Source: Atrichornis clamosus (Eukaryota > Chordata > Aves > Passeriformes > Menuridae). Taken from it: a stretch of DNA of 64,000 bases. Positions 46,030 to 58,689 of the stretch are shown in pieces (positions within the stretch are counted from its first letter, which is position 1; the number at the start of each line of letters is the position of its first letter). Under the pieces are notes generated by a model that saw only the letters and a list, made by a program, of their open reading frames with translations, did not search any database and was not told the DNA's origin. The position numbers and the translations under genes were made by a program. Location of the stretch: positions 1-64,000 of the forward strand of contig WBMZ01012771.1 in NCBI GenBank assembly GCA_013400975.1, written 5' to 3'.

Positions 46030-46345
46030 AGTCCAATAAGGTAATTCATTTGAGTAATACAGCAGTAGAAACAACTTGAGCAGGGTGCCTCCAAAAATGA
46101 ACTCTAAACAAAGAAATCCCTGTGCAATTCTACCTTTACAGTCTAAATTCTCCACCTCTCTCAAGACAGTTCTGACCAGTAGTAATATTAGCGTCTGGGG
46201 TCTTCTCATTCCTCATTGGATCCCTTCATTGTCTCTAGGCAGGCCACTTCTTTTCTTATAAGGTTGCAGCTTCTGCTGACGAGTGTAGCAACCTTCCTTG
46301 CTTCTTTATCTTCCAGCACCAACCAGCTCTGGGGCCTCCAATTAC
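46030..46345 (-). mobile_element. Possible decayed LTR (uncertain)
   Basis: On the minus strand an AACCTTATAAGAAAAGAAG stretch (a TATA-box-like site near 46250) is followed by ATTGCACAGGGATTTCTTTG and TTTTGGAGGCACCCTGC, which recall the R/U5 end of ERVL-like LTRs. No terminal repeats, target-site duplication or polyadenylation signal at the expected place was found. Confidence 0.22.
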
Positions 46346-46687
46346 TTAACTAGGTAAAAGTTCAGCATATCACAGTTTACAGACTAAGGCTTCAGCACAC
46401 ATAAATACTAATGCTAAATTATGATAAGGGATTAAAATCCTTTATTTTACTACTGTAGGATTGGGTCAAATAGGGAGACCGGAAGGTGGTTAGAGACCTA
46501 CTTGCATGATACATTTAAATGTAGCCACAGTGTTACAGAACTACTGCTGCCTCTCACACTGCCCACATATCACTTGAGATCACCACAGTGATGTCCATGT
46601 CACAGCACTATATGATGTATGCTGAAAATGTAAGAATATAGATTTGTACATGAAAGGAGAATGAGGAAATACATGACCAGCTGGGGA

Positions 46688-46700
46688 GTGTGTGTGTGTG
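46688..46700 (+). repeat. (GT)6 microsatellite
   Basis: Short dinucleotide repeat. Confidence 0.85.
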
Positions 46701-47256
46701 TTTGTGCATGAACATAATTTACAGCTTCAGTTGATTCTCCAATTTTGCACTTTTAAATACCTATGGATGTTGTTTAATTATTGTTATGTGTATTATCAAA
46801 CAGTATTTTTTATATACATTATAAATATACAGTATATTTTTTATACTGTTAATGCACTGACAAGCATGTTGTAAATTACTTGCCAAATATGGGCATCACT
46901 TCACAATACAAGTATTTTAATCACATTTTACAGGTGAGTCAATTAAGCTCTGAGTAAACAAATCAGAGAAGTTAAACCTATTGAATCTATTCAACTTTTT
47001 CTCTAAATCCAAGAGAAAACTAATGGGTGAGACCATGAACACACCCTATAAAACCCTAGAGAAGGGATAAAAATAGTAATAGAAATCTCTTCGTGGTACA
47101 TCACAAACATATAACATGATCCTATCACTTCAAACTAAGCAAGATAAATTCAACCTTGGCACACAATTTCAACTGCATTTTCCTAGCAATTGCAATAACA
47201 TCTCAAGAATTCTGCTGGCTTCTCTCTTGCTGGTAAAATTTATATCAAGATCATTT

Positions 47257-47276
47257 AACTAAAGCATGCTTTAGTT
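47257..47276. repeat. Perfect 20-bp palindrome
   Basis: AACTAAAGCATGCTTTAGTT equals its own reverse complement with no central spacer. Confidence 0.95.
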
Positions 47277-48879
47277 TAGCACCAACTACAGGACTGACAA
47301 ATTGTATCAGGAAGCTCATTAGGCCTCCATTAAGTGAGAGATCAAACTGCAAGATTATAGCAGTTGCTTCAAGTCGAGAGTTTGTGAAGGATGTGACAAG
47401 ACAAAGAAGTGACTGCTTTCATACAGAATCCACATCATTCAAGGGCACTGAACCTACTGCTAGCCTTTAATAAGGTTAGGATTTCTATATGCTGCTCAAA
47501 GTCTCTCGGTGACACGTATATTAGCGTATGTTGAAAAAAAGTAAAACCTCTTTTTCTAATGCATGTTCCTCCTGTTCAGTACAAGAGATCTTGCACAGGT
47601 GATTTAATCGTCTATATTGACAGAGCTTTTTTCACCAATTAATATTTATTTAATATTAGTGCTTGCTGATCAACATTTATTAGTTAAATGTACTGATTTT
47701 AAACAATTGGCTAAGTATAATATTTTAATTGCATTTTTCTTATATTTACTTTAAATATAAGTAAGGTATAAGGGAGAAATGTCTGTCCCTGCAGATTAGT
47801 TTTTCCTTGGCAATTCTTTAATTAATACCAATTTATAAATTACATAATGAAATTTATTTAATTTCTAGTGCAAAAGGATTTTGGGCATAATTTCCTAAGG
47901 TGCATACTTGCAAGTCAATCTTTTGACTGTACTACTCCGCATCTGATTTGAGGAACCTCTTCCGGGCTTCTCATTTTGAAGGATGATGTTCTTAACCATA
48001 GAAGTACAGCTTTGGTTACTGTCTAAATACCATAACATTAGATATTGCCAAGGAATCAACGTGTCTGAGTACTTTCAGCATGAAGATTAATCAACTATCA
48101 ATAATCACATGGATTATTTCTGTTGTTTCACTTGCAAGTAAATTACTGTGTGTCAAGCAGGCATTTATGGCATTAGTCCCAGATCTGAAATGTTGCTCTC
48201 CCTGGAAAAAATCCAGGTGTAATTCAGGAGCAATAGTCAGTCTTTAATCTTCAAGAAAAATAATGCCATCATTCAGCAGAGGCTAAACTCACTTCTTAAA
48301 TAAGGCAAGAAATTAGTGATTTTGAAGGGAGTGGTAGCCTATATCTTTCAAAGTTAACACTAATTATACAATAGCTTGCTAATGGAGGAGCAGAGAGCAG
48401 AAATATAGTTCCATGTCCCCTCTCCTTCTCCCTCCTCTTGACCATGTTCTACCACCTTCTTTCTTGTATCCACCTTCCGAAAAACTTTTTTATTTCAAAA
48501 TGTTTAAAAATATATTCTGTACATTCTATGATATGAAAAATTATCTCAAGTTAGTCTTCAGAATCTGATGGTTTTTCAGACTCAGGATCATAATTCTATT
48601 TTCCGACATACCTGGTTATACCTGCAAGACCCACATAGTTATGTATGACATAGGAGGTATAATTTAGCTTGAAAGAATACCAGGAAGGCTATTATCAATA
48701 TATTTTCTCATGATTTAAGTACTCATAAAACCCCTTGGACTATTATTGATTTTTACAGACGTGATTGCACCATTAGATCATTATCACAAAGCTGGTCTTC
48801 AGGTTTCTTGAGTAAAATACAAGACAATCAACAAAGAAATCCTACAGACTAAATTCACTTTTTATAAGAAAGATTGTTT

Positions 48880-48952
48880 ATTTGTATTCTCCTTGAATTG
48901 CTGTAAGAATTATTTGCATTCTCCTTGAATTGCTCGTGGACTTGCTGTAAGA
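48880..48952 (+). repeat. Imperfect two-copy tandem duplication
   Basis: The unit at 48880-48909 (ATTTGTATTCTCCTTGAATT...GTAAGAA) recurs at 48912-48952 with one substitution and a 12-base insertion, CGTGGACTTGCT. The insertion itself duplicates the TTGCT preceding it. Confidence 0.9.
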
Positions 48953-51251
48953 ACAAATGTATAGCAAAAAGCTTTATGATTAGAAACTAGGACTAATATT
49001 TTAACATCAGGGACAGCTGAGCACTACATTAGACTGCAATTTGCAACCTGCTTCAGGGGATGTTATTGTTAATTACAATCTTTGAGCAGGGTTTTGGTTT
49101 ATAGTAGTGTTATATATAGAGAGTGTTAGAGATATATATGTAATGAATTTAAATTATAAAAAATGTAGTAAATCAGCTTTGCAGTGAATGAGCTAACGCT
49201 GCATTCAAATCTGCAAACCTCAGTTTTTGTTAGTAATTGATCCAGTATTTAGGAGCTGAAGCTCCACTGTGACTCAAAGGTAAGAGGGTGAACACTCCTT
49301 GCAAATTCTTTCTTGTTATTTTTTCTCTTACACTGTTTGGGTTTTGACATGAACAAGACATCGTCAACAAATGTATCTAAGGATTAAGTGATAATTAATG
49401 TTGCATATTCAAATTTCATCATAGTCATTGATATTGAATTTTCCATTGCAATCTAGACAAACCATAGCAATTAGGACTTAAAAAGAGAAATAGTTTTTTA
49501 ACATAATCTGAGAAAACAGCAAGGTGTTTTTTAACTGCACTGATGAAAGAGGAAACTATAGTAGTCAGCTGAAATGCTTTGCAACCATGACAATAAATCA
49601 TTAAGAAGAAGAAATAAGTGAAGCAACTTCTGACGTCATTTTCAAATGGGAGCAATGAAGTGGAAAATTGCTATACTATGAAGAAGAACATTTACTAATA
49701 CTGCAATAAATCTTTCACTGAATACTATCACAGTTTAAATTAAAATAATTTATAATTAAGTTTAAAGGATCTTTGAACATATTATTTTTGTTATGAGTCC
49801 TAGTAATGTTATTCCTCTGCCTGTTAATTTAAAAGAAAATGCTAAAATCTCATTTTAAAAGATCCTATATAGTAGACTTGAGGTGAAATTTTCAATAAGT
49901 GCATCCATTTGCTATCCTGAGATGAGTTCAGCTATGACACTTTTTACAGAAGTTCTGACACTTTCTTAAGTTTAGTCACAAGAAGAATAGTTTAGATAGA
50001 GATACAAACAAATTTAATAGGTTAAAATAGCATTTGAAATATTACTGCATTGGTCAACTCCAATGTGCTAGTAACAGTACATAGCCAATGCAATAATGTG
50101 AGAAAAGTTATGTTCTGTAGCAAAAATAGAATCAATTGACATAATTCACTCACTTGGCCTTCAACCAGTAATTAGGGATTGCATAGAGAGTAAGTCATAA
50201 GAGTAAAATCATAGTGCCAGCACTGAATAACAAGAATATTCTATAACAAAATTTGGAAATTCTTTATACATATTTACAATTTTGCACAGTGTCTTTGACA
50301 AAAATAATACTGTTTAGAGTATTTAAAGACTTTCCAATTCTGCTAAAATCAAAATAGGTAAAAAAATTGGTGTTCTCCCTGGGTAAACAGAATAACCATC
50401 AGAATAACCAATTCTTCATAAAGTATTTACTAGTTTGAATGCATACTAATATGGAGCTATAATTTTGAGTGAAATTTGTTTTATTCAATGGCAATTTTTA
50501 AAAATAATTTTGACATTTTTTAAATGCATCATAATAATGATATATTTCCATATCACTTTTAAAGTCCTTTACATTGTTTATAACAGTTATAGTCAGCATA
50601 TGTATATAATGGATATATAAACACTCATCATGTAGAAAAAGCTTTATTTCAAGAACAGTACATTTTTGTTTACATATAAAGATCATAAATACAGAAACCC
50701 AGTAGCTTTTCTCTACTGATTATTTTTCTTGAAGAGTAGGAAATTCCTGAACATATTTTTCTTATATTAGCTTTTCATATTTTAATTCAATGCATTTTCA
50801 GCTTATGAAAACAGAAGATTATTTCTTAAATTCTCTCAAAATAAAACAGAGCTTATTTTTTTATTTATCATTCTAAAGTACTTAGAATGACCTTTTTGGA
50901 TATTTTGGTGTTGAGTTCAATGCTAGCAAGTTTGGAAATTTCGTTGTTGACAGCTTAAGCACGTATGATAAATTAGTGATTTGTAAACTTAAACATTGTT
51001 TCATTAGATTAAAAAATGCAGAAGCGAACAAACAACACTTTTTATCTCTCTGTACCTCCATATTCTAAGACTAAACTTTGTATATATTAATTATTTTGCT
51101 ATCTCCTGTATCAAGGAAGATATCAGAGCTGTCTTAAACTACTGGCAGCAGATTGATTTTTAATTTAGAACATGTTGAATATTAAAATTCCAAGGGAAAA
51201 AAATGAGTTAAATACTTAGAATTAGAAGCAACTAACCGGAAATAACTCAAC

Positions 51252-52178
51252 TTTGGGACCAGTCCTGTTTAATATCTTTCTCAATTACAGGTATAAAGGG
51301 ATCAAGTACATCCTCAGTAAATTTGCAGACTGTTGGGCAGGAATGTAGAGGTTCTTGAGGGTAGGAAGGCTCTGCAGAGGGATCTGGACAGGTTGTATCA
51401 GTGGACTGAGGCCAATTGCATCGAGTTCAACAAGGCTTAGTGCCAGGTCTTGCACCTGGGTCACAACAACCCCAGCAACACTACAGACCTGGGGAAGGAA
51501 GATTGGCTGGAAAGCTGCCCAGCAGAAAAAGACCTGAGTTGACAGCTGGTTGACAGCAGCTGAACATGAGGCAGTGTGTGCCCAGGTGGCCAGGAAGGAC
51601 AGTGGTGTCCTGGCATGTATCAGCAAGAGTGTAAATAGTCCAGCAGGACCAGGACAGTGACGTACCCCTGTATCCAGCACTGGGGAGGCCACCCCTTGAG
51701 TGCAGTGTCCCGTTCTGGGCCTCTCATGGCAAGAAAGACATTGAGGTGCTGGAGTGTGTCCAGAGAAGAGCAACAAAACTGGGGAAGTGTCTGGAGCACA
51801 GGTCTCAGGAGGAATAGCTGAAGGAACTGAGGTTTTTTCAGTCTGGAGAAAAGGAGGCTCAGGGGAGACCTTATCGCTCTCTACAACTGCCTGAAAGGAG
51901 GTTATAGTAAGGTGAAGGCCTCTTCTCCCACATAACAAGTGACAGGACAAAAGGAAATGGCCTAAAATTGCATCAGAGGAGGTTTAGATGGATATAAGGA
52001 AAAATTTCTTGACCCAAAGGGCTGCCAAGCATTGCAGCAGGCTTCTCAGGGAAGTGGTTGAGTCATCATCCTGGAGGTATTTAAAAGACATGTAGATGTG
52101 GCACTTAGGAACATGGTTCACTGGTGGAAATGGCGTGCTGGGTTACTGGTTAGACTCAATGATCTTAATGTTCTGTGA
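51252..52178 (+). mobile_element. CR1 LINE fragment (J-like subfamily), 5' truncated in RT domain
   Basis: Starts TTGGGACCAGTCCTGTTTAA, the same ORF2 position seen in the 38719 copy. It runs through GCAGAGGGATCTGGACAGGT, CACCTGGGTCACAACAACCC, GGAAAGCTGCCCAGCAGAAA, GCCCAGGTGGCCAGGAAGGA, GACATTGAGGTGCTGGAGTG, AGACCTTATCGCTCTCTACA and GAAGTGGTTGAGTCATCATC to ACTGGTTAGACTCAATGATC. The catalytic loop is damaged: the coding for FAD is followed directly by TGTTGGGC, so the second Asp and the residues after it are deleted. The 221-codon frame on the opposite strand (51285-51950) is an antisense shadow, not a gene. The 3' tip is eroded. Confidence 0.95.
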
Positions 52179-55100
52179 AATATTTCAATTTTAGTCAGTT
52201 TCTAAGGTCTATAACTCTGAAATATTTTGGCCATTTACATCATGTGAAACCAGTCATCTCCATACTATGTTGGAACACAGGTTACTGTGATTTTGTGGAT
52301 ACCGTGATGGTTTCTTTAGAAGCTCAGGGGCAGACAGGAATCTGTGTACAATGATAAAACAAGCTTACCTTGTACATGTTTCACAGCAGATCAATGTGAA
52401 CAACTTACAGTCTAGAAGACAGAGACTTTTGGAGACATATTTCCACAATAACCTATAATATTCCACTCCCCATGCTAACTCAGCTCCTGGGCAAATACTG
52501 TTTTGTAGCTGGCTGGCTAGGTCAGAATTCACCTCTTCATCTTTCACAACCACCTGTGAGGAATCAGCCAGTCTTTGGCCTCTTCAGTGCCCTTGTTTCT
52601 TACCTCCACCTGTCCTGACAGTTTAGACTGCCTAGAGAGTTTAGGCAATCAAATACCATTTTGTACCATGTATAATTAAAACACTCAGCTCTCAATCTAG
52701 TCTACAGTCTCTAGGCACTCCTATAATGTAGGTTTGGTACTAAAATCATCTGGCAGGATGGCAGTTATTTTGTATCTGATCTGAACTCTGCTGCTGAAAG
52801 CTTTCATAATATTTTTAAGGTATATATTGGATAACAATAGTTCTCAAAATATCGGGTTCTACTGCCCTTTTTTTTTCTTTTCTTGTCTGATCCAGTTATC
52901 AAGCTGCGTGACATCTATCAGAGTCAGGCTTCAATCATCATGATTTTATTCAAATCTTAATTACTTTGTTTCTTGCCTCTGATAATGATTGGTATGTGAA
53001 TAATTGCAGCAAAGACACAGCTTGCAAGTCACCCAGTTGTTCACTGGAAACTGGGTAGGCTTTTCACTGCCTGGGTGAGCCGCCAACATTCCAACATAAA
53101 TTTTTTATTTTGGGTTATTCTGATCTGTAGTATTTACATTTCTTCTAAACTGTTCTTCAGCTTTGAGCAAGCCTTATGGATTTCAGTTTTGTTGACTAGA
53201 ACATGAAGAGTAAATAGAAATATTTTCCTTTCCTTATTTCCCACAAAAGAAAAAAAAATCTCATTACAGATAATGATAATAATGAAAAAAACCCCAGATA
53301 TATTGGTACCTTTTAAGCATGTATTCTTTCATTTTGGAATACTTTTTATTTTTAAAAAATAACTTCCAGCAATTGTTAATATTCTTTTGTAGGAAAATCT
53401 CACACAAATCCTGCAAAAAATATATAGATTGATGAAGCTTTGTTTATTGAATTCTTTCCAGTTACTAGGGAACAGATGTGCCCCCTCTTGCTTACAGGAA
53501 TGACTTGAAGAAAATAGTTGCATATTTAAATTGGCTCCCAGCTCCTAAGGCAAAGCCTACATGATTCATCTTTCCTGCAAGAAAACAGAAATTGTATTAA
53601 ATATTCACAGAATATAGCTACAGCATTTACAAAGGTGGGTTCCAAACCACAAAAGGGACAGAGAAGGTGTCTCAGAAGAATCAGTGTGAAATTTTTTAAA
53701 GACATAAACCACCAGAACAAAATGAGCCACCTACTCTAGTGAGTTGGGAAAGTACACCTTGAAAGATAAATGAGACAGTTAAGGAAACACAGTGAACTTC
53801 TAACACTTGAAACTCTTTCCTTCTCTTGCTCCTTAGCTGTCTTTTTTTATTATTTTTTAACATTTTTTGATAAATTAATACTTTTATATCTGCATGTATA
53901 TGTCTGTGTATGTTTATATACATACATAGACACAGGCATATACATACATAAGGATAGATTTTTCATAAGGCTGCATACATTTACTTTTTTACTTTATTTA
54001 CCAGGCCTTTGTATGTCCTCAAATCTTTCTTCCCATGTTGCATTTGCTAGATTTTTAACCAGACAGAAGAAAATGTCCTTTGACTGCACATTCAGTCATT
54101 ACCCCTATTTTTATTTCATGATGCAACTGAACTGAATGCTGCATGGTGAAAATATTCTGGACATGTTCAATCCTGCCCAGCTGCAGAATGATGAGAAAAC
54201 TGAAGTGGGGGCATGGTACACATTTGTTATGTTGTCTGGATCTTCTGTGGATCTTTTGTGCTTTTTTAATGTAAAGAGTCTTTTTACATGAGCTTCAAAA
54301 GTAATCCAGAATACTCAGGAGATTTACAGTGCATGAAAGCTGTATTTTGTTTTCTTAGATTTTTCTGGGGGTGACATCACAGATGATCTAAAGAGGATTT
54401 TCTATGACATTCCACTGCTGTAAAAGGAGGTAACGGACAAATCCATGAGGTACATGAAGTATATGACACAGGTGATTGTTTAACCTTCTGTGATCAGGCA
54501 GTTTAATACAGAAACTTGCTACATGTCTAAGAGGTAAAACAGCTTTTCACAAAGGGCAGTGGAAGTCCCAGAGACATTTTTGTGTGTGATGTGCTAAAGG
54601 CATAAAAACAGTGGTTGCATAGCCTCCTAAAATATCAAAGCATGAAAGATGAACTTGCTGATCTAATATTAACCAGAAGAAATTTTCTACTTCCCACACA
54701 TAACCCTACACTATTAAATGACAGGCACTTATCAAGAAAGAGAACTATTTTTGTAGTCTGCAGCAGAAAGGAAGTTATAAGCAAATTTAATTAGTTATTT
54801 ACAAAGCACTTTAGATCCTTGAATGAAAGGTGCTAGAGAAATTATCATAATTATGTTTTTTTCCTGTAATCTGGCAAAGTAATTATGATGTCTCCACAGT
54901 CTTTCCAATGAGTAGGCTATAGAAATATTGAATTTTGAGATATTTTTTCTTACTAGTGTTAGACATCAATAAGGCTGAATTTTTGTTTCAGGTTTATGTC
55001 ATTACAGAGTTCATTTATCAGTGTCCTTGCCACTCAGCTAGATGACTAACTTATGGTGAACTTTCCTTCCATATATATTTCCAGTAATACATATGCACTT

Positions 55101-58100
55101 CATTATTTCATCTTTGTTTGCAAAAATGCATATTCATATGGATTACGGAAATATTTGTCAGGACATGAAACATTTTAGAGAAATATTTATTCTTGATTAT
55201 AACTTAACTGTTCATTGTGGTTTCTTATAAAACAAAGGGAGGAAAATGAATTATATTATATGTTATTTCCTTTTTCCTTTTTTTCCTTTTGGTATCAATA
55301 TGTAGGCATTTTAGTTCAGATATGTATAAAATTATCCCAAATGTGAGCTGGATTCTGGGATACTTTGAACTCTACACAGCTCATTGCAAATGCCTAACAC
55401 TAAACATAGGATCTAATGCTGCAATTTAGGGTTTTCAAAGTCTGATCTGATTAGGTTATCTATATCTCTCTTATAGGTAATTAGAATGTTTTTTAAAGAT
55501 AATTTATCCCACCCAGTCTGGGTGTGCCATGTCCTTTTTCTACAAGATTTATTGAAGAAGGGTGATAATTCTTTGAATGAACTTCTATTTTAAAAGTGCA
55601 ACCAGAATAGCACTTTTTTTTCATAAATCATTATTTTAAAGTTCAACCTTAGGAAGGCAGCTGAAGGAGATTGCACTAGTTCTCTTCTCCCTCTGTAAGA
55701 TGCCATCACCTTTAGATATATGCTAGTTTGATTCATATAAAGAAACATTATCCATCTCTTTTAAGAAAGCCACTATGAAGAAAATAAATCAAGTTCAATA
55801 AAGAAACTGAAGTCACATTTGGAGAAAGACTGAAGGAAGTGTTGCAGAGAATAAAATGGAGCATGCTGGCTAGAAAGTAGGACACAGTTGTAGAAAGGTT
55901 AAGGAAATCAAGGTTCAAGTTTCTGCTCTAAAACTCTTTCTGTATTTTATCCAGTTTAATGACAAAACTGGGACACATGTGACGTGAAGAGTAATAAATC
56001 TCTATGCTCCGGTAGATAGGCAATGTGGAAAAGTTCAAAGAAGTTAATCAGGACCTTTTAAGAGTTTCATTACTACAGCTAGGAACATAGATCTAAGTTA
56101 GTAACCTAAGAACAAAACATTCTAGAACATTTTAATAATATCATGGAGTCAGTATGTCAACATGGAATTAATTTTTCTCCAAGGGAAACTTCTAGTTTTG
56201 ATTTTGTGTCGAGTGCTAGAAAATGAGATTGAAAAGCCACTCTTCCACAAAATAAAAAAAATCTGTGAAACAAGAGTGAAATTATCTATACTACATATTT
56301 CAAAAATGTTGAATTCTTTCGTTTCTATGTCAAAACTTTATATTAAATATTAACATTATATCATACTATCAATTCAGCATATTACATGGCCTGAAAGCCA
56401 ATATTCAATCAATTAAAATGTGAGAAGTATAAAATGTTAAGCTTAGATTTCCACAGTATTAGAACTTTTACTTGGCCTTGTTGAAATCTTTCAGTAGTAC
56501 TGAAATGGGTAAGTAAAAAAAAAAATTACTTTTACCTTCTGAATATTTTCTGAACATTCTGAAAACTTCTCAACTTGGCTATTAAAAATAATTATAGTAA
56601 AAGAAGTATTCTGGTTATACCAGGTATCTGGTTATACCAGGCATGAACATCAGGTATCATGGAATTTTGATTTATTACAGCTCCCTTATTTATTTAGTTC
56701 TTACTGTAGCTGCAGCTTTTCCTCATCCACTGAACATAATGTAGTAGCACTATAGAGTTCCATACCTTAAACATGATTTACAGTCATCAGTTGCATATAA
56801 ACTTTTAAATTTCACAGTTAGTTACAGGGAATCAAAATAAAAATTTAAATTATTAATGTATATATAAAATATAAATTTCCAAAACCTAATACTTGGTTCT
56901 TCTATTCATGGTTTTCAGCTTTGGGATAGATATGAACTTCCTGTACTTGATGTGTAAAACTAGAGCAAGATAACAATTTTTCATGCAAATTGAAATAAAG
57001 GTCAGGAAATTATGTGGAATAAAATATTACAGGGTTCAAGAAAAAGAAAGAACACCAAACAATGAGCAATATTGTCATGCTTGAAACTCCTTAATGTTAA
57101 AACTTCAGTGTTACCTGAAAGTGTGCATATTCATATGCAGATTTTATCAGTTCAACACAAATTCATTATCACTGACAAAAAATTGGGTCACAGAGGAAAC
57201 ATACAATCAAACACTATAATAATAATAAATCAGAAAAAGACCCAAATTTGTTTCTATCTCCTAGTGTAAAAAACCAAAAGAGTACTTGCAATATACAGAG
57301 AAATGAAAGGTTGATAAATCAGGGAAAAAAAAAATGGCAAAGTGTACAGGTAGAAAATATCCTGTAAGACAATGTCACTGCTAAGAAAAGGAGAGAAGAT
57401 CTCTGTCTTTTTCTGTATCACTTCACTATCACAATCAACACACAGAGGCTTATCTAACTATAAAGCAAATCTTCACTGATATAGAAATGGTAATAGGTCC
57501 TACAATAAGCCTCCCTACTTATTTTCAGAATGTCTCCAATATCTTTTTTTTTTTTCTCATAATTCTTCATTTAGTTCTCTAGGACTAGAACTAAAAGCCC
57601 ATTTCAGACAGAGCCTAATGAGATGGCCATGTTGTGATATGACCAGTTAAGAACTTTACTGAGAAATATAATATCTTCACATCTCTCTTATCTAAGTTTT
57701 AAGGGTTTTGTTTGGTTGGTTTGGTTTGGGTTTTTTTATTTTGCTCTTACATGATATCCGATGTACAAAAATTGTATTTTAGCTTTAATCTCTCCTTCGA
57801 AAAACATTCCCCTGTCCTTATTCTTCTGCATGCAATTTAGTACATAACATTTTCTTCAGAGACTGTTTACATATTTACCCCTTTCCATTTAGAGCCACAG
57901 GTGCATCTTGAGGTGCCATTGGGGAGGGACAGTGTAGAGGAAATAATTTTTTTTCCTAGGAACATTCACAGCAAAGACCATCTTTGTAAGACACATCCTA
58001 GAGCTTAAAAGGAAATGCAGTGTTATCTAGTGAACAGATTACTGCATTTCATTAAATTTTGAAGTCATAATGATCAATTTCACCACTGACTAAATATATG

Positions 58101-58270
58101 ATCTCAGAGAAATAATTTCATCACTCTCTACTACTGTTTCCCCAGTATTTTTTTTTTGACTCTTTGTTTTCCAACTCTAACAAGATGCTTGCATAATGGA
58201 GACTTAATTTTATTTGGGATTCCAGGCTCAATTCTAATATAGATAATAACTAAACTGGAGTCTATTTAAT
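52179..58270. other. Long repeat-poor intergenic stretch
   Basis: About 6 kb. 52320-52700 is less AT-rich but unassigned. A TG/CA-rich imperfect inverted repeat sits at 53894-53948. T/G-rich and T-rich tracts lie at 57543-57556 and 57700-57738. Open frames (the longest 121 codons, 53770-54135) are Phe/Tyr/Leu-rich, as AT-rich noncoding DNA gives. Confidence 0.6.
57700..57738 (+). repeat. T/G-rich low-complexity tract
   Basis: GGTTTTGTTTGGTTGG and TTTGGTTTGGG units on the plus strand. Confidence 0.8.
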
Positions 58271-58689
58271 AATCATAGAATCAAAGAACGCTTTTGTATA
58301 AAAGGGACCTTAAAGATCATCTATGACCAACTTCCCCCACCATCATCAGGGTCACTAGGACATATGCTGAAAGTCCCATCCAAACTTGCCTTGAATGCGT
58401 CCATCAATGGAGCAGCTACAACATCTCTGGGAAACCTGTTCCAGTGCCTCATTATTCCCACAGGAAAGAATTTCTTCCTAATACATAAGCTAAATCTACC
58501 CTCTTACATCTTGTAGCCATTGCCCCTTGTCCTATCACTACACGTTCTTGCGAACAGTCCTTCTCCAACTCTCTTGTAGGCCCCTTCAGGTACTGGCAGG
58601 ATGCTCTAAGGTCTCCTTACACCCTTCTCTTCTCCAGGATGAACAACCCCAACTTTCTCAGTCTGTCTGCGTGAATAGAAGAGGTCTGT

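Larger units (their letters stand above)
41690..51251. other. Long repeat-poor intergenic stretch
   Basis: About 9.5 kb of AT-rich DNA. It holds an A/C-rich patch (42335-42385), a T/G tract with GGTTG repeats (42779-42848), a short GT repeat (46688-46700), a weak LTR-like block (46030-46345), a 20-bp palindrome (47257-47276) and a tandem duplication (48880-48952). No exon was recognised. Confidence 0.6.

Noticed and set aside
51285..51950. 221-codon open frame on the minus strand, the longest in the window
   Set aside because: It lies exactly antisense to a plus-strand CR1 copy whose sense strand matches ORF2 and 3' UTR landmarks. The frame is open because the GC-richer CR1 has few antisense stops.
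53770..54135. 121-codon plus-strand open frame
   Set aside because: Rich in Phe, Tyr, Leu and Thr and spanning TATA/TACA-rich DNA. No motif, no start context and no homology that I recognise.
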